Shown one piece after another: positions 23,650 through 34,515 of a stretch of DNA of 37,357 bases. This DNA is from Phaeoceros laevis. Taxonomy: Eukaryota; Anthocerotophyta; Anthocerotopsida; Notothyladales. Positions within the stretch are counted from its first letter, which is position 1; each line of letters begins with the position of its first letter. The DNA lies in assembly GCA_049999765.1 (NCBI GenBank), contig JBNGIQ010008916.1, positions 1 through 37,357 of the forward strand, given 5' to 3'. A program made the position numbers and the translations under genes. The notes under the pieces were generated by a model. It was not told the DNA's origin, searched no databases, and worked only from the letters and a program-made list of their open reading frames with translations.

Positions 23650-25555
23650 ATGGCTCGTGCAGGAGGCGTGAAGTGTGCGGGTCTCTTCCTGGCCCTGCTC
23701 CTAGCCCTGAATGTTGTCAGCGCCTTGGGCTTGAGCCGAGAGAGCGGGAGGGAGCGTGAGTGGGAGAGAGAAAGGTATGGGCGTCGAGGCGGGTCGAGGG
23801 AACGCGAGCACCGAGGGCGCAGACGCGGAGGCGAAGGCGAGCGCATGCTGAGGATGGAGGAGCCACGAGAGATGATGAGATCCGAAGGAGGCCACATGCG
23901 AGTGTGGGACGAGCTCCACGCCCTCGAAGATGCCAACGTTTTTGTGCGGTCTGCCAGAATCACTCTCCGGGAGAGGGGCATGGTGCTGCCCAAGTACGAC
24001 GACGCCGCCTGCATCGGCTATGTCGAAGAGGGTACCACCACCACTACCACCGCCACCAAGTCCTTGATTTGAGAATGCTGCCATTGATTGCTCAACTTCA
24101 GATTGATGTGGAGCAAGTGAGAATCGATTGTCGCTGTGGGTGGATGCATGGCGATGCAGGTGAGGGGTTGGTCGGGTTTCTCAGCGGCTACTCGATGGGC
24201 GAGACCGTGAGGCGCGTGAAGCGGGGAGATGTGGTGGCCTTCCCCAGGGGAGTCGCTCACTGGTGGTACAACTCCGGCAACCAGGAGCTGCGCATCCTGG
24301 GCTTCGCAGATACCTCTGCTGGAGTGGTTCCTGGCGAATTCAGAGTACATACTTTCTTCTCCTTGTGATGAATTCCTCTCATGAATTGTCGATTACGAGC
24401 AGTTGCAATCGCCTCTGACGGGGGACTCATTGCGATCGCAGTATTTCTCTTTGGCCGGAGGTCGCGGCAGGGGAGAAGGAAGGCGCGGAAGGCGAATGGG
24501 ACGGGAGGAGGAAGAGATGGGAGGCCTGCTTCACGGATTCAGCAAGGAGTTCCTGGCCGAGTCCTGGAACGTGGACGCGAGCGAGGTGGAAGAGCTGCTG
24601 GACAGCCAGAGGGAGGTTGGCATCGTCAAGGCTGAGCGAGAGATCGATGTGAGGGAATTCCCCGGTTCCGGCCACCGCAGACGAGACGGCGTGGTCGACG
24701 AGACCGCCAACCCCGGCGCGTACCAGGCTGGAAGGGGCCGTGAGCGCCAGTTCTCGCGGCAGCAGATCGGAGACTTCCCTGCTGATTTCGTCTACAACGT
24801 TCGCGAGGGCACCCCGGATGTGCGTGTGCCGCAAGCCGGGCATGGCACCATCGTCGACAGGAACAAGCTGCCGTTGCTGGCATACGTCAATCTGGGTCTC
24901 GCCCACACCCGCCTGGAGAGGGTAAGTGATCGTTCATGGGCAGCGGAAACATTCATTCAGGAATTTCGTCGACTACATCCATAGATCTCTGACGTCTCCT
25001 GTTGCGTGCGTGCAGAATGCGATTATGGCACCTCACTGGTCTCCCACCGGCCACAGGGTGGTGCACGTCCTGCGGGGTAATGGCCACTTGGAGATTGCGG
25101 GGCAGGGTGGAGAGCGGATGGTGAGCACGCAGATCAGGGAAGGCGACGCTTACATCATCCCCCGTTTCTTCCCTGCCGGCATCAGGGCTGGAGAGAACGG
25201 CTTGGAATGGATCAGCTTCTACACCACCGATGAGTAAGCCTTGAAATCAAATGCTCTAAAGCTTGCAAGGTCGTCTGTGCGACAGGAAATTCATCCATCT
25301 CAACATCCGTGTGTCTGCAGGCCGTACATTGAGGCACTCGCAGGCAAGACCTCCGTGTTTCACAATCTTCCGGACCAGGTGGCAGCGGCGGCTTTCAACG
25401 TCGACGAGGAGAGGGTGAGGGAGTGCAGGAGGAGGCGCACGAGGTCTGCAATTCTGTTGCCACCAGCCCGCCACCGGGGCGGCCGACGTGAGCGCGATAT
25501 TATCAACGAGAGCGCCAGCGGCCTGGTTGGCTACCTCAAGGACGCTTCCCTGTGA
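23650..25555 (+). CDS. 11S-globulin-like bicupin A, secreted
   Basis: 499 aa in five exons: 23650-24031, 24160-24344, 24442-24921, 25016-25233, 25321-25555. All splice sites are GT-AG with phases that fit. Residues 1-25 are a signal peptide (GLFLALLLALNVVSA), predicting entry to the secretory pathway. An Arg/Glu-rich segment follows (about 30-70). The first cupin barrel includes RVWDELHALED, YDDAACIGYVEEGEG and FPRGVAHWWYNSG, and ends SLAGGRG. The second includes NAIMAPHWSPTGH, HVLRGNGHLEIAG, YIIPRFFPAGIRA and LEWISFYTTDE. Barrel order and spacing match 11S (legumin) globulins. The NG(L/I)EE cleavage site and the cysteines linking acidic and basic chains are absent, so the protein is probably not processed like a legumin. 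Metal-binding HxH is missing, consistent with a storage or structural role. It is paralogous to the genes at 29522 and 35949. Confidence 0.92.
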
Positions 25556-27646
25556 AATCTTTTGAGCCCTTGGCGTTTGATGAGCACGTGTACATGCTGT
25601 ACATAAAACCTGAGGAAACGATCCGGGATGTTACAAAGTGTTTGAGAGGAGGTTCGATTGTGTCAACTCAAGTTGTCATATGGTCATTGATCCTGGTTTG
25701 GTTTAATAAAAGAGGAACCACATGTGTCGTTTTGTCGGCATCCAGCCACCGATGTCAGGCAATGCTCCAGCCCCATCAACGTCAATCGCTTGGTAGGCTC
25801 TTTTACAATCTTGTTGAACACTTCATACATGGTGACGATTGTGCAGATGGAGCCAATTGCAAACATGTCTCCTTTGATGTCCACATCTGGTTACGGCCTC
25901 TTGTATCCATGGTCTCCTTGTCGAAGTAATCTCTTCCATCAGAACTGCAACGCTCCTCAATGCCGTGACAACTCCTTGGTATCCTATTAGGTAGGAAGAG
26001 TGCACCTGTAGAAGTTTTTCTTAAGGAGTCTTTCGGAGCATGTCCATGATGTGGCACCGTGTTTAGCTTGGAAGGCTCGGCAGTGCCGTTCCCCTGACGT
26101 CAAGAGGTATGGCAGGACTGAAATAGGGCCCGGAAGGAAACCCATCGTCGTGCAGGATACGTTGATGTATTCATGGTGGGGTATGGAGGACATCAGGTGA
26201 GCTTCCTGAAGTTTCATGAAAAAATGCGAGATGGTTGTGTTCTTGGAAATACACAGTGGAAACCCACCACAAGTGGGTTGGATTGAGTTTGACATCCCAA
26301 TGCACAAGGAGGTTAAGAGCGCGACACTTTGTCACCTCCTACTTTCGTGATCTCTACTGGACTTGAGAATTGGACATAAGCTCCTACCTCCCGACAGATT
26401 GTGAACCAGAATNNNNNNNNNNAGAATTGGACATAAGCTCCTACCTCCCGACAGATTGTGAACCAGAATTGGACATAAGCTCCTACCTCCCGACAGATTG
26501 TGAACAGTCTCCCCATTAGTTACTCAAGATTAATTCTAACAAACAAATCAAAGTGGCTTCCCCCTCTCTTCCGACACGCCACACCTCTACAGAAGCGAGT
26601 CCTCAAAAAGGTTTTAACGACTGTCACCAGGCCCTCTCTCCGTTTTCAAGTGAGCCAGCACCTCTGTGTCCTATCTCCAGTGCCACTCTGGTTGCGGAGT
26701 CACGGCCGCGGAGGGGAGGCAGCCCCGAACTGGGCAGACGGAACATATATCCCATAATGAGTAGCTTAGCAGGGGGGCTGCTTGTATATAGCCTGAAATC
26801 TCCCTTTCTCTTACAGCTGGGTTCTGTAGCGAGAACCTGTGACCCGAGCGGGAGCCAGGAAGAGTGTGGACTGGTGCACGACCGCGGAGGTCGATGATGC
26901 CTTGCAGAAGCCGCGCCCGCTCCAAGCTGAGCGTCGGGCTGGAGTCCCCTTCGGAGGAAGGATGTTCCGGCCCGTTAGAGCAGGAGGCACCGCGCCAGGC
27001 GGGCAACCGAGCAGCGTTAAACTCCTCACCTTCAGCAGTGGAGGGATAACGTGGCTGAAAGGTGGCCATCGGTTCCCCTCCCGGCCGCCCGTCCCCGCAC
27101 CACTCTCCCGACCACCTTTTTTTCCCTTCAATATTTGTTTCTTCCTTCCGTGTATTAGACTATAATGCAGAAGAAACTGTGGCTGGAATGTTGAAATGAG
27201 GGTAAACTGTTCGTCTTCGTCCTGTGCAACCGTGTGAGGTTGGAAATGTGCATGCTAGACGACCGCAAATGAGCTCAGAAAATTTTCGTAGGGAAGCAAG
27301 TGTATCATGAATTCCGGATCCGCATACTCCCCTAGCTAGGAATATTGGATGTTCGATCACACAGTTTACAGCCCCACACAATTTTGAGGAAGATAAAAGT
27401 CTTTAGACAACGGTGGTGCAGCACATTTATTCAGATTTTACCATGTACTCTTCCAAAATGCACAACTTTCCGAACCCGAAGAAGTTACAAGGAAGAGCCA
27501 TGGAGCCATGGATGGCGATGGCTTGGAAATCCGTGGTGGTAACCGTTTTGTACAACAAAGACCTTTAGACTGTACACGTAAACCTGCAGGCTAATCTAGC
27601 GAGCGCGGATGCTCATGATCATGACCTGCGCATGCTAATCTTGAGC
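25556..27646. other. Intergenic region with a 42-bp tandem repeat
   Basis: Holds the 3' untranslated region of gene A and a tandem repeat with a small gap (26366-26504). On the minus strand near 25800-25890, DIKGDMFAIGSI followed by YEVFNKI recalls kinase subdomain IX but is broken by a stop (see findings). The stretch 26840-27060 is GC-rich with a frame of uncertain meaning. No intact gene is seen. Confidence 0.45.
26366..26504 (+). repeat. 42-bp tandem repeat with a 10-N gap
   Basis: Units begin at 26366, 26423 and 26465, the last lacking its final two bases. Ten N at 26413-26422 separate the first unit from the next, so the true copy number is uncertain. Confidence 0.9.
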
Positions 27647-28650
27647 TTAGAGCAGTCCCAGCAGGAACTCCAACAGCCCGATGCCGCCATTGTAGCGGCA
27701 GAACTTGGTCGGGCAGCCGAGGAGGCTTTCCAGCAGGCCCACCTCGAGGTCCAGCTTGAGTCCCACAGCCGTGCTCTTGCCCCACGATTTCTTCCTGCCG
27801 CTGCTCAGCTCCACTTCGAGGAACAGCAACTTGCCCTTGCCGTTGTCGCCAAAAATGCCCTTCACTGCCACGATCTTCTCCAGAGCTCCCAGCACAGTCG
27901 ACACCAGCCCATGGACGTTCAAGTCCAGCACCTGCAGGTACACCAAACATGTCGACATCAGTGCTGCTGTTGGCGTGTCGGTCGCACTGAAATTCACATT
28001 TCCAGAGACTGGTTCTTGAGCGACACGATGAAACACTCCAGCTGCAGCAGACCTGAACAGTGACATGGGCATTGACGAGGGCGGAGCAGTGCTTGGTCGA
28101 TTTGAGCGGGAGGTTGGCGACGAGCAGCAGCGGCGACAGACCAGACAGTTCCGCGTACAGCACGTCGATGCACAGAATCTGGAGGTTTGCATCCAGGTAC
28201 ACCTTGATCTGCCTCAGCAGCGGCTTCACAAGGCTGGTGATGAGGTCGTCGGTGTAGCACACCTCGCCCGGGTGGTGCGTCCCCCAGGTCGTGGTGGTCG
28301 TCAGAAGCTTGCGCTGCTGCTGCAATGTCAACATCCATTCACAGAGCAATTATCAGTCGGTGACACGACTCCACTGGCTGGCCGATGTCCGCAATTCAGG
28401 CTTCAAAGTTGATGATTCGATACCGGTACCTGCACCATGGAAGCAGTCCTAGCCGCGTCGGCAACAGATGAGCCCACAATCTGAATAGAAAACACCAGAG
28501 CAAGCTCGTCCTGATCAGATATCGTGTTTGTTGCAATTGTGCGCGTGTCCACAACGGGCCATCCACGGCAATAAGCATAAACCGGGTTCCTGAAGAATTC
28601 CAGCTTACCACAAGGAGGAGCAAAGCTGCCAACGTCCGTGCGGCTGCCAT
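27647..28650 (-). CDS. Secreted protein of unknown family
   Basis: 214 aa in four exons read leftward: 28650-28609, 28480-28430 (51 nt), 28319-28053, 27931-27647. All junctions are GT-AG and all introns are phase 0. Exons 1 and 2 together make a clear signal peptide (AALLLLVIVGSSVADA), cut probably after residue 23, so the small second exon is needed for a sensible N-terminus. The mature part has five cysteines, a hydrophobic helix-rich middle (DDLITSLVKPLLRQIKVYLD, then VLYAELSGLSPLLLVANLPL) and a C-terminal part with repeated Leu/Gly patterns (FGDNGKGKLLFLEVELSSG ... GIGLLEFLLGLL). No catalytic motif is visible and I do not recognise the family. It lies between two 11S-like genes on the opposite strand. 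The exon 3 acceptor could shift by one CAG. Confidence 0.7.
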
Positions 28651-29357
28651 AGCTGACGTCTGGCGAACTCGTCCGAGCTGAAGGAGGCTAGAAAGCTTGC
28701 TCACGCTCCTGATGCGACAGGGCAAGAAGAGTTGATGAGGACCGTTGGTGGATGGAAGAAGCCTTTATAGGGTGCCTGCTCTTCTGCTAGCCCGGCACCT
28801 GTCGCTGACTAGTTTAGATGGCCTCGGCTGCCTACAGCGGCAGTCCCCAAAAACAGCAGCCCAGCCCTTCGATAGCTAGTTTGAACCAGCCACGGTAGCG
28901 CCTTATTTTATCCAGCTACATGTAGCCACCGTTTATTATTAGCGGCCGTAAGAAGGCCTTCTCTCCACCTTGCACCTGGATCGTCATGCGGAAATCCACT
29001 CCCCAACACGTGGCCATTCCGCTGGTACTGACTTGCACTGTTTTGAGGAGGATTATCATGTCAATCGGCACGATATCAAGTTTTGTTATGTTCACGGCAA
29101 TGTCATTTGAAACTCTCCAGTCCAAAAACAGAGTGCAACAACTACACCAAAACTCTCCAGCTGCTCGAAATTGGTTTCAGAAACAGGTTTATAAGCAAAC
29201 GAATAGGAGCTGGCTTTGCATATGCTTTGGACGACTATTAATTACACCTTCTGCCCAGACAATTGCACTGGCTGTTGAAATTCCAGTTCAGTCGCAGAGG
29301 CCGGTGTCCTCATCATCTGCTACTTCTAATTTGAACGGTTTCCAAAACAGGATAGCA
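28651..29357. other. Promoter region of the secreted-protein gene and spacer
   Basis: The first 200 bp are probably the promoter and 5' leader of the minus-strand gene. A minus-strand frame at 28916-29125 reads like protein (VNITKLDIVPIDMIILLKT) without stops, but has no neighbouring exons I could join and no family match. Confidence 0.4.
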
Positions 29358-29425
29358 GCATGCTTGCATGCAGAGACTCGACGCCGGGAGGATGTATCTG
29401 GTCTGGCACTTGAGGCTGCATAAAT
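29358..29425 (+). promoter_or_regulatory. Putative promoter of bicupin gene B: paired RY motifs and TATA-like box
   Basis: Two GCATGC motifs at 29358-29363 and 29366-29371, the second forming TGCATGCA, which contains the RY core on both strands. They are followed by GAGACTCGACGCCG and then a TATA-like CATAAAT at 29419-29425, about 100 bp before the ATG. The block is conserved with the one upstream of gene A while the surrounding DNA is not. Confidence 0.6.
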
Positions 29426-29521
29426 TGCCGCTCCCACACCGCATTTTCCATGAGCAAGCTTGCCCTGGTGTCTGCTTGGTGTAGATTGCGACCGGTGTTT
29501 CGAGCTATCTTTCCAACAGCC

Positions 29522-31519
29522 ATGGCTCGCCTTGGAGGATTGAAGTGGGCGGGCCTCGTCCTGGCCCTGCTCCTGGCCCTCAATGTCGTCAGCGCCTTGG
29601 ACCTGAGCCGACAGAGCCGCAGGGAGAGCGAGTGGGAGATCGAAAGGTACGGACGTCGAGGCGGGTCGAGGGAACGCGAACGCCGCTACCGCCGACGCGG
29701 AGGAGAAGGCGAAGGCGAGCGCGAGCTGCGGCTGGAGGAGCCGCGCGAGTGGTTCAGATCGGAAGGAGGCGACATCCGAGTGTGGGACGACCTCCGCCCC
29801 ATCGAGGAGGCCGACGTCTATGTCCGCTCCGTCAGAATCACGCTCCGGGAGAGGGGCTTGGCGCTGCCCAAGTACGACGACGCCGCCTGCATCGGCTACG
29901 TTGAAGAGGGTAATATGCTCATGGTCGCCACCCCGTCCCAAATCGACAGGGAACCTTGCGTTCGATTGCTCAGCATCTGATTGCTGTGGAGTCCTGAAGT
30001 GCGATGAATTCATCGGTGGCGGACCCGTGCAGGTGAGGGGCTGGTCGGATTTCTCAGCGGCTACTCGTTGGGCGAGACCGTGAAGCGCGTGAAGCGAGGA
30101 GATGTGGTGGCCTTCCCCAGAGGAGTCGCTCACTGGTGGTACAACTCCGGCGACCAGGAGCTGCGCATCCTGGGCTTCGCCGATACCTCTGCTGGAGTGG
30201 TTCCTGGCGAATTCAGAGTACACTTTCTTGGTCTCCTTGTGATTCCTCTCATGATTCGTCGATATGGATCAAGATCGACCGTATGTATGTGCAGCCGAGG
30301 TCTGACGGGGTGATTCGTGAGTTGCAATCGCAGGCTTTCTCTTTGGTCGGAGGTCGCGGCAGGGAAGAAGGAAGGCGCTACGGAAGGGAGGGGCAGGAGG
30401 AAGAGCTGGGAGGCATCCTTCACGGATTCAGCCGGGACTTCCTTGCGGAAGCCTGGAACGTGGACGAGAGCGTGGTCGAGGAGCTGCTGGACAGCCAGCG
30501 GGAGGTGGGCATCGTCAGGGCTGAGCGAGAGATCGACGTGAGAGAGTTCCCGGGCTCCGGAGCCCACCGCCGCCACCAGCAGCGCAGAAGAGACGACGTC
30601 GACGAGGTCGCCAACCCAGGCGCATACCAGGCCGGTTGGGGCCGTGAGCGCGAGTTTTCGCGGGAGCAGATCGGAGACTTCCCCGCTGATTTCGTCTACA
30701 ACGTGCGTGAAGGCACCCCCGACGTGCTTGTGCCGGAAGCTGGCTATGCCAACGTGGTCGACAGGAACAAGCTGCCCTTGCTGGCATACGTCAAGCTGGG
30801 TCTCGCCCACACCCGTCTGGAAAGGGTAAGTCGCAGCTGATCTTTAAGACTGTGAACGGAAACATTCATTTGGAACCTCGTCTTCATCTCCATCTCTGAC
30901 ATCGCTTGTTGCGAACTTCGTGCATGCGCGCAGAACGCCATTTTGGCACCTCACTGGTCACCCACTGGCCACCGGGTGGTGCATGTCCTACGGGGCGATG
31001 GTCACTTGGAGATTGCGGGCCAGGGTGGACAGAGGCGGGTGAGCACGCGGCTCAGGGAAGGCGACGCTTACATCATCCCCCGCTTCTTCCCTGCCGGCAT
31101 CAGGGCTGGAGAGGACGGCCTGGAATGGATCAGCTTCTACACCACTGACGTGTAAGTCCAAACCCAAACCCAAATTCTGGAAACGATCGATCACGAGACC
31201 GACTCAGAAGTCGGTCTGATGCATATGAGTCCTTGGGAGTTCATTCATGAAATCTCATGAATTTGTTGTGAATCGTGCCTGCAGGCCATACATTGAGGCG
31301 CTTGCAGGCAAGACCTCGGTGTATCACAATCTTCCGGTCCAGGTGGCAGCGGCGGCTTTCAACATCGACGAGGAGAGGGTGAGGGAGTGCAAGAGGAGGC
31401 GCGCCAGGCATGCGATTCTGCTGCCACCAGCTCACTACCAGGGCGGCCGACGTGAGCGCGATATCGTCAACGAGAGCACCAGCGCTAGCGGCCTGGTCAA
31501 GGACCCCTTCCTGCTGTGA
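29522..31519 (+). CDS. 11S-globulin-like bicupin B, secreted
   Basis: 505 aa in five exons: 29522-29909, 30033-30217, 30334-30825, 30934-31151, 31285-31519. Exons 2, 4 and 5 have exactly the same lengths as in gene A (185, 218, 235 nt) and all intron positions and phases match. The signal peptide is residues 1-25 (GLVLALLLALNVVSA), followed by an Arg/Glu-rich segment. Barrel 1 carries KYDDAACIGYVEEGEG and FPRGVAHWWYNSG; barrel 2 carries NAILAPHWSPTGH and RFFPAGIRAGEDGLEW. Like A, it lacks the legumin NGLEE site and the interchain cysteines. Main differences from A are a slightly longer exon 1 (388 nt) and extra residues in the charged linker of exon 3 (GAHRRHQQRRRDDVDE). It is a direct tandem paralogue of A about 5.9 kb away and is probably expressed in the same tissue, given the shared promoter block. 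Confidence 0.92.
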
Positions 31520-31991
31520 AATCTTGGAAACGTGCACTTCTCAGGGTTTGATGAGCAACTGCTGTGAAAAGCGACCTCATAATCGGTTTCTTTGAGAGGA
31601 CTCGTTTTGTTTGTGAGCATGAAGAGATAAAAAGCGGCACCATGCAGACTTTGTGATTAGAACTTGGAAACTTGTCTGCACCGGCGTTTGGTGTTGGAAA
31701 CTTTCGTTATGGATCCTGACGGAAATAAAAGAGGCACCACATATCTTGAAATTGCATGTTTCGTTTCTGTGCCTCTTTCAGGCATGCCAGTCCTGATAGC
31801 AAATAGCAAGGAGAATGAACCCACGCTCAACTTTTTGCAAGCTGCCATGGAAATTCTGCTTCGTTTCTGGCAAGCACTTTTACCCACATGTTTACATGCC
31901 AAATGTTTCTATCAACGTTGAGTAGACCTGCCCTTTTTAACAATCTTTGTAAATGGTCTCCTTGTCTGCCATATGCCACCTGACCTTGCTA

Positions 31992-32053
31992 CCGGGAGAG
32001 TACCAGGGCTACGGCAGAGTCTCTGAACACGAAGGCGCTCCATCAGACTGGGT
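31992..32053 (+). pseudogene. Fragment of dioxygenase exon 2
   Basis: Matches 33539-33600 in the downstream dioxygenase gene with about three mismatches in 62 bases (shared GGGCTACGGCAGAGTCT and AACACGAAGGCGCTCCATCA). The similarity stops sharply at both ends, so this is an isolated duplicated piece and not a full pseudogene. Confidence 0.9.
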
Positions 32054-32521
32054 CCAACATGTTTACACGTACTAAGTCTTGTTTGGTGTCTTCCCTTGTT
32101 GACAGGCCTCACCAATCTCGTAACCAAATGCTTGTTTCTACTCTTCTGAGTAGTGTGACTACCAGGGCGGAATATCCAGCTGCAATCTTGAGCTTCAATA
32201 GATGGTTTCGGACCGGGTGCTCTGACTCTGTCTCGGCTTCTTCTGTATATCTGATCACTTCCTACTGTTTTTAAATACCATTAGGAGTGCAGACTTTAGA
32301 AAGGTCGGCGTCAGCGGTGAACCCACCTCCACCCTGCTACATTCATTGTCGACTCAGCGAGGTAGAGCTTGTGTTACCTTGCTGCTAGGAGACCTGTAGC
32401 TGTGGTTGTGCCCTCACTCTCATGTACAGGATTCATAGATTTGTGCTACCGTCAACAGCAGTCGTAACAATCAACTTTCTTGTACATAGAGATAATCGGG
32501 TCCAGGAGCCTAGAAGTTGTT

Positions 32522-32800
32522 TGAGGGAGAACTGACCTGAGCCTGAGAGCACATCTCTCAGCTGTTCGGTGAGAGACACGGTTATTTCCATAACTCTCTA
32601 AAGAATATCTCTCGTGACGCCATCTTTAAGATGTTACCATCGTCAATCCGTCAATCGATATATCCAAGTTCTGGCATCTGGACAGAAACTTGAGGAAGGA
32701 GAAGGAGACATTTTACCTCGGAGAACTGAGCTGGGCATGAGAGCAACATCTGTCGGCTATTGCGTGAGAGGCGTTATCTCCATAGCTCTTCTCTGTGACG
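32522..32800 (+). repeat. Diverged direct repeat, about 196-bp spacing
   Basis: GGAGAACTGA(C/G)CTG(A/G)GC, then GAGAGCA, then GTGAGAG, then TCCATA(A/G)CTCT appear in the same order at about 32525-32600 and 32721-32790. Confidence 0.6.
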
Positions 32801-33007
32801 ATTCACGCTCGTTACTCCATGTGCTGGCAGCCCGGCACCTGGACGAGGAAACTGAGGAAGGAGATGGAGAAGAAGACATTTTAGCCGTGACCCCCTACAT
32901 TTGTTTGTCGTGACGCGGGTTCCGGAACCGGAACCGTGCTCATGGGACTCGGCCTTAGTTGCTTGGCCAGGTGAGACAGATTCTCCCGGGGACATTGTAC
33001 ACTATCC

Positions 33008-34515
33008 ATGGCGGAAGAGGACCAAGCCGCCGTTGCAAATGGCAGCTCCAAGACTGAAAACGGTGGAGGTGGGACCTTTTATGGCTTTGAATCGCATGGT
33101 TTCCATGCTTCGAGCGGGCAGAAGGAGAAGATGGTGCAGACCATCTCCGAATCTGGAGTGAAGCAAGTGCCCAGCAGATTTCTCAGAACACTGCCGCCAT
33201 CGAAAGGAGGCGGTGAGAAGGTTCAAAGGGGAGCTCCCGTCATCGATCTATCGGGCTGGACAGCGGGGCACAACAGAGACAGGGTGAAGGATGAAGTTGG
33301 CAAGGCCTGCGAGGAGTGGGGTTTTTTCCAGGTCTCTCTTGCTGCGGAAAGGTTGTTCTGAATTACGTATTGTCCGTACAAGGACAGACCTGTCTTAAAA
33401 GTGGCAGGTTGTCACTGATCACTGCTTCCGCAGGTGGTGAACCACGGAATTCCTGAGTCTGTCTTAGAGGACGCCCTTCGAGTCTCCTTGGAGTTTTTCC
33501 ATCAGCCTTTCGAAGTGAAACAGGAGGTTGCAATCAGGCCGGGAGAGTTTCAGGGCTACGGCAGAGTCTTTGAACACGAAGGCGCTCCATCAGACTGGGT
33601 GGATGGTTTGAGCCACTTCCTCATTCCCGAATCCATGAAGAAAATGGACACTCAATGGCCCAGAAATCCCACATCCTACAGGTAGGGAGCTCCGTAGGAG
33701 ACGAGACGAGACTCAAGGCAACTGTAGCAAGCATATATACCTAGCTACAGTTGTTGCACTTACTGAGCACTGACCGGGTGATGTGAATTCTTGGTTGTTT
33801 TTGCCTTGCCTGCTTGTAGGGACATCATAGAACGTTACAGCACCGGACTGCAGCAGGTTGTGCGACAGCTGTTGGAAATCATATCGCTCAGCTTGGGTTT
33901 GAGTCCCTCCTACTGCCATGATTTATTTGGAGGGGAACACCACATGGCGCTCCTGCGCATCAACTACTACCCTCCGTGCCCTCAGCCGGACTCGGTTCTG
34001 GGGCTAGCCCCGCATTCGGATGGTGGGTACCTCTCTGTGCTGCTCCAGAGCTCTGACGTCTCTGGTCTCGAAATCAGACATCAAGGGGAGTGGCTTCTAG
34101 TGGATCCCATACCAGGTGCTCTTGTCATCAACGTTGCGGACATATTGGAGGTATGTGTAGTGTCTAGCATAGCTGAGGTGAGGAGCTGCGTGATTATATA
34201 TGGAACATCGCTTCCTCTGGTTCACACTGGCATCTGACGAGTGCTCCAGGGGCACCATATGTGTTCCATCAGGTTGTGAGTAATTCCAAGTACAGGAGCG
34301 TGGAGCACAGAGCTGTTGTGAATAACACAAGAGAGCGAGTGTCCATAGCCACCTTCTTCCAGCCCAAGGTGGACGCTGTTGTTAAGCCTGCTCCTCAGCT
34401 TGTGAGCAGTTCCAACCCGGCGGTGTTCAGGGAGGTGCTGTTCAGTGATTATATCACCCTCTACTTCGGCAAAAAGCTGGATGGGAAGGGCAACATCAAC
34501 AGTCTTCGGCTGTGA
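33008..34515 (+). CDS. 2-oxoglutarate/Fe(II)-dependent dioxygenase (DOXC class)
   Basis: 381 aa in four exons: 33008-33331, 33434-33681, 33820-34150, 34273-34515, all GT-AG and in frame. It has the DIOX_N domain (about 70-190, with IDLSGW, EEWGFFQVVNHGIPESV and EFFHQPFEVKQE) and the 2OG-FeII_Oxy domain (about 228-335). Iron ligands are H256 and D258 (APHSDGG) and H313 (SVEHRAVVN). The 2-oxoglutarate RxS motif is R323-S325. Such soluble enzymes hydroxylate, demethylate or desaturate small molecules in specialised metabolism or hormone turnover; the substrate cannot be told. The overall form is like SRG1, norcoclaurine-synthase-like and flavonol-synthase relatives. Length is normal for the family. 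The short Gly-rich N-terminus (NGGGGTFYGF) is probably disordered. The gene sits between bicupin genes B and C with no obvious functional link. Confidence 0.93.

Larger units (their letters stand above)
31520..33007. other. Spacer with gene fragment and diverged repeat
   Basis: Contains the 3' end of gene B, a 62-bp fragment copied from the dioxygenase gene (31992-32053), a diverged direct repeat (32522-32800), and then the presumed promoter of the dioxygenase. No intact gene is seen. Confidence 0.6.

Noticed and set aside
29288-30223. A 311-aa minus-strand open frame over bicupin B
   Set aside because: It covers exons 1-2 of gene B in antisense, and the same frame appears opposite gene A in the same place. 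It is a shadow of conserved coding sequence.
30130-30810. A 226-aa minus-strand frame opposite exon 3 of bicupin B
   Set aside because: Equivalent antisense frames occur over exon 3 of A and C. The sense strand has the 11S barrels and matching splice sites.
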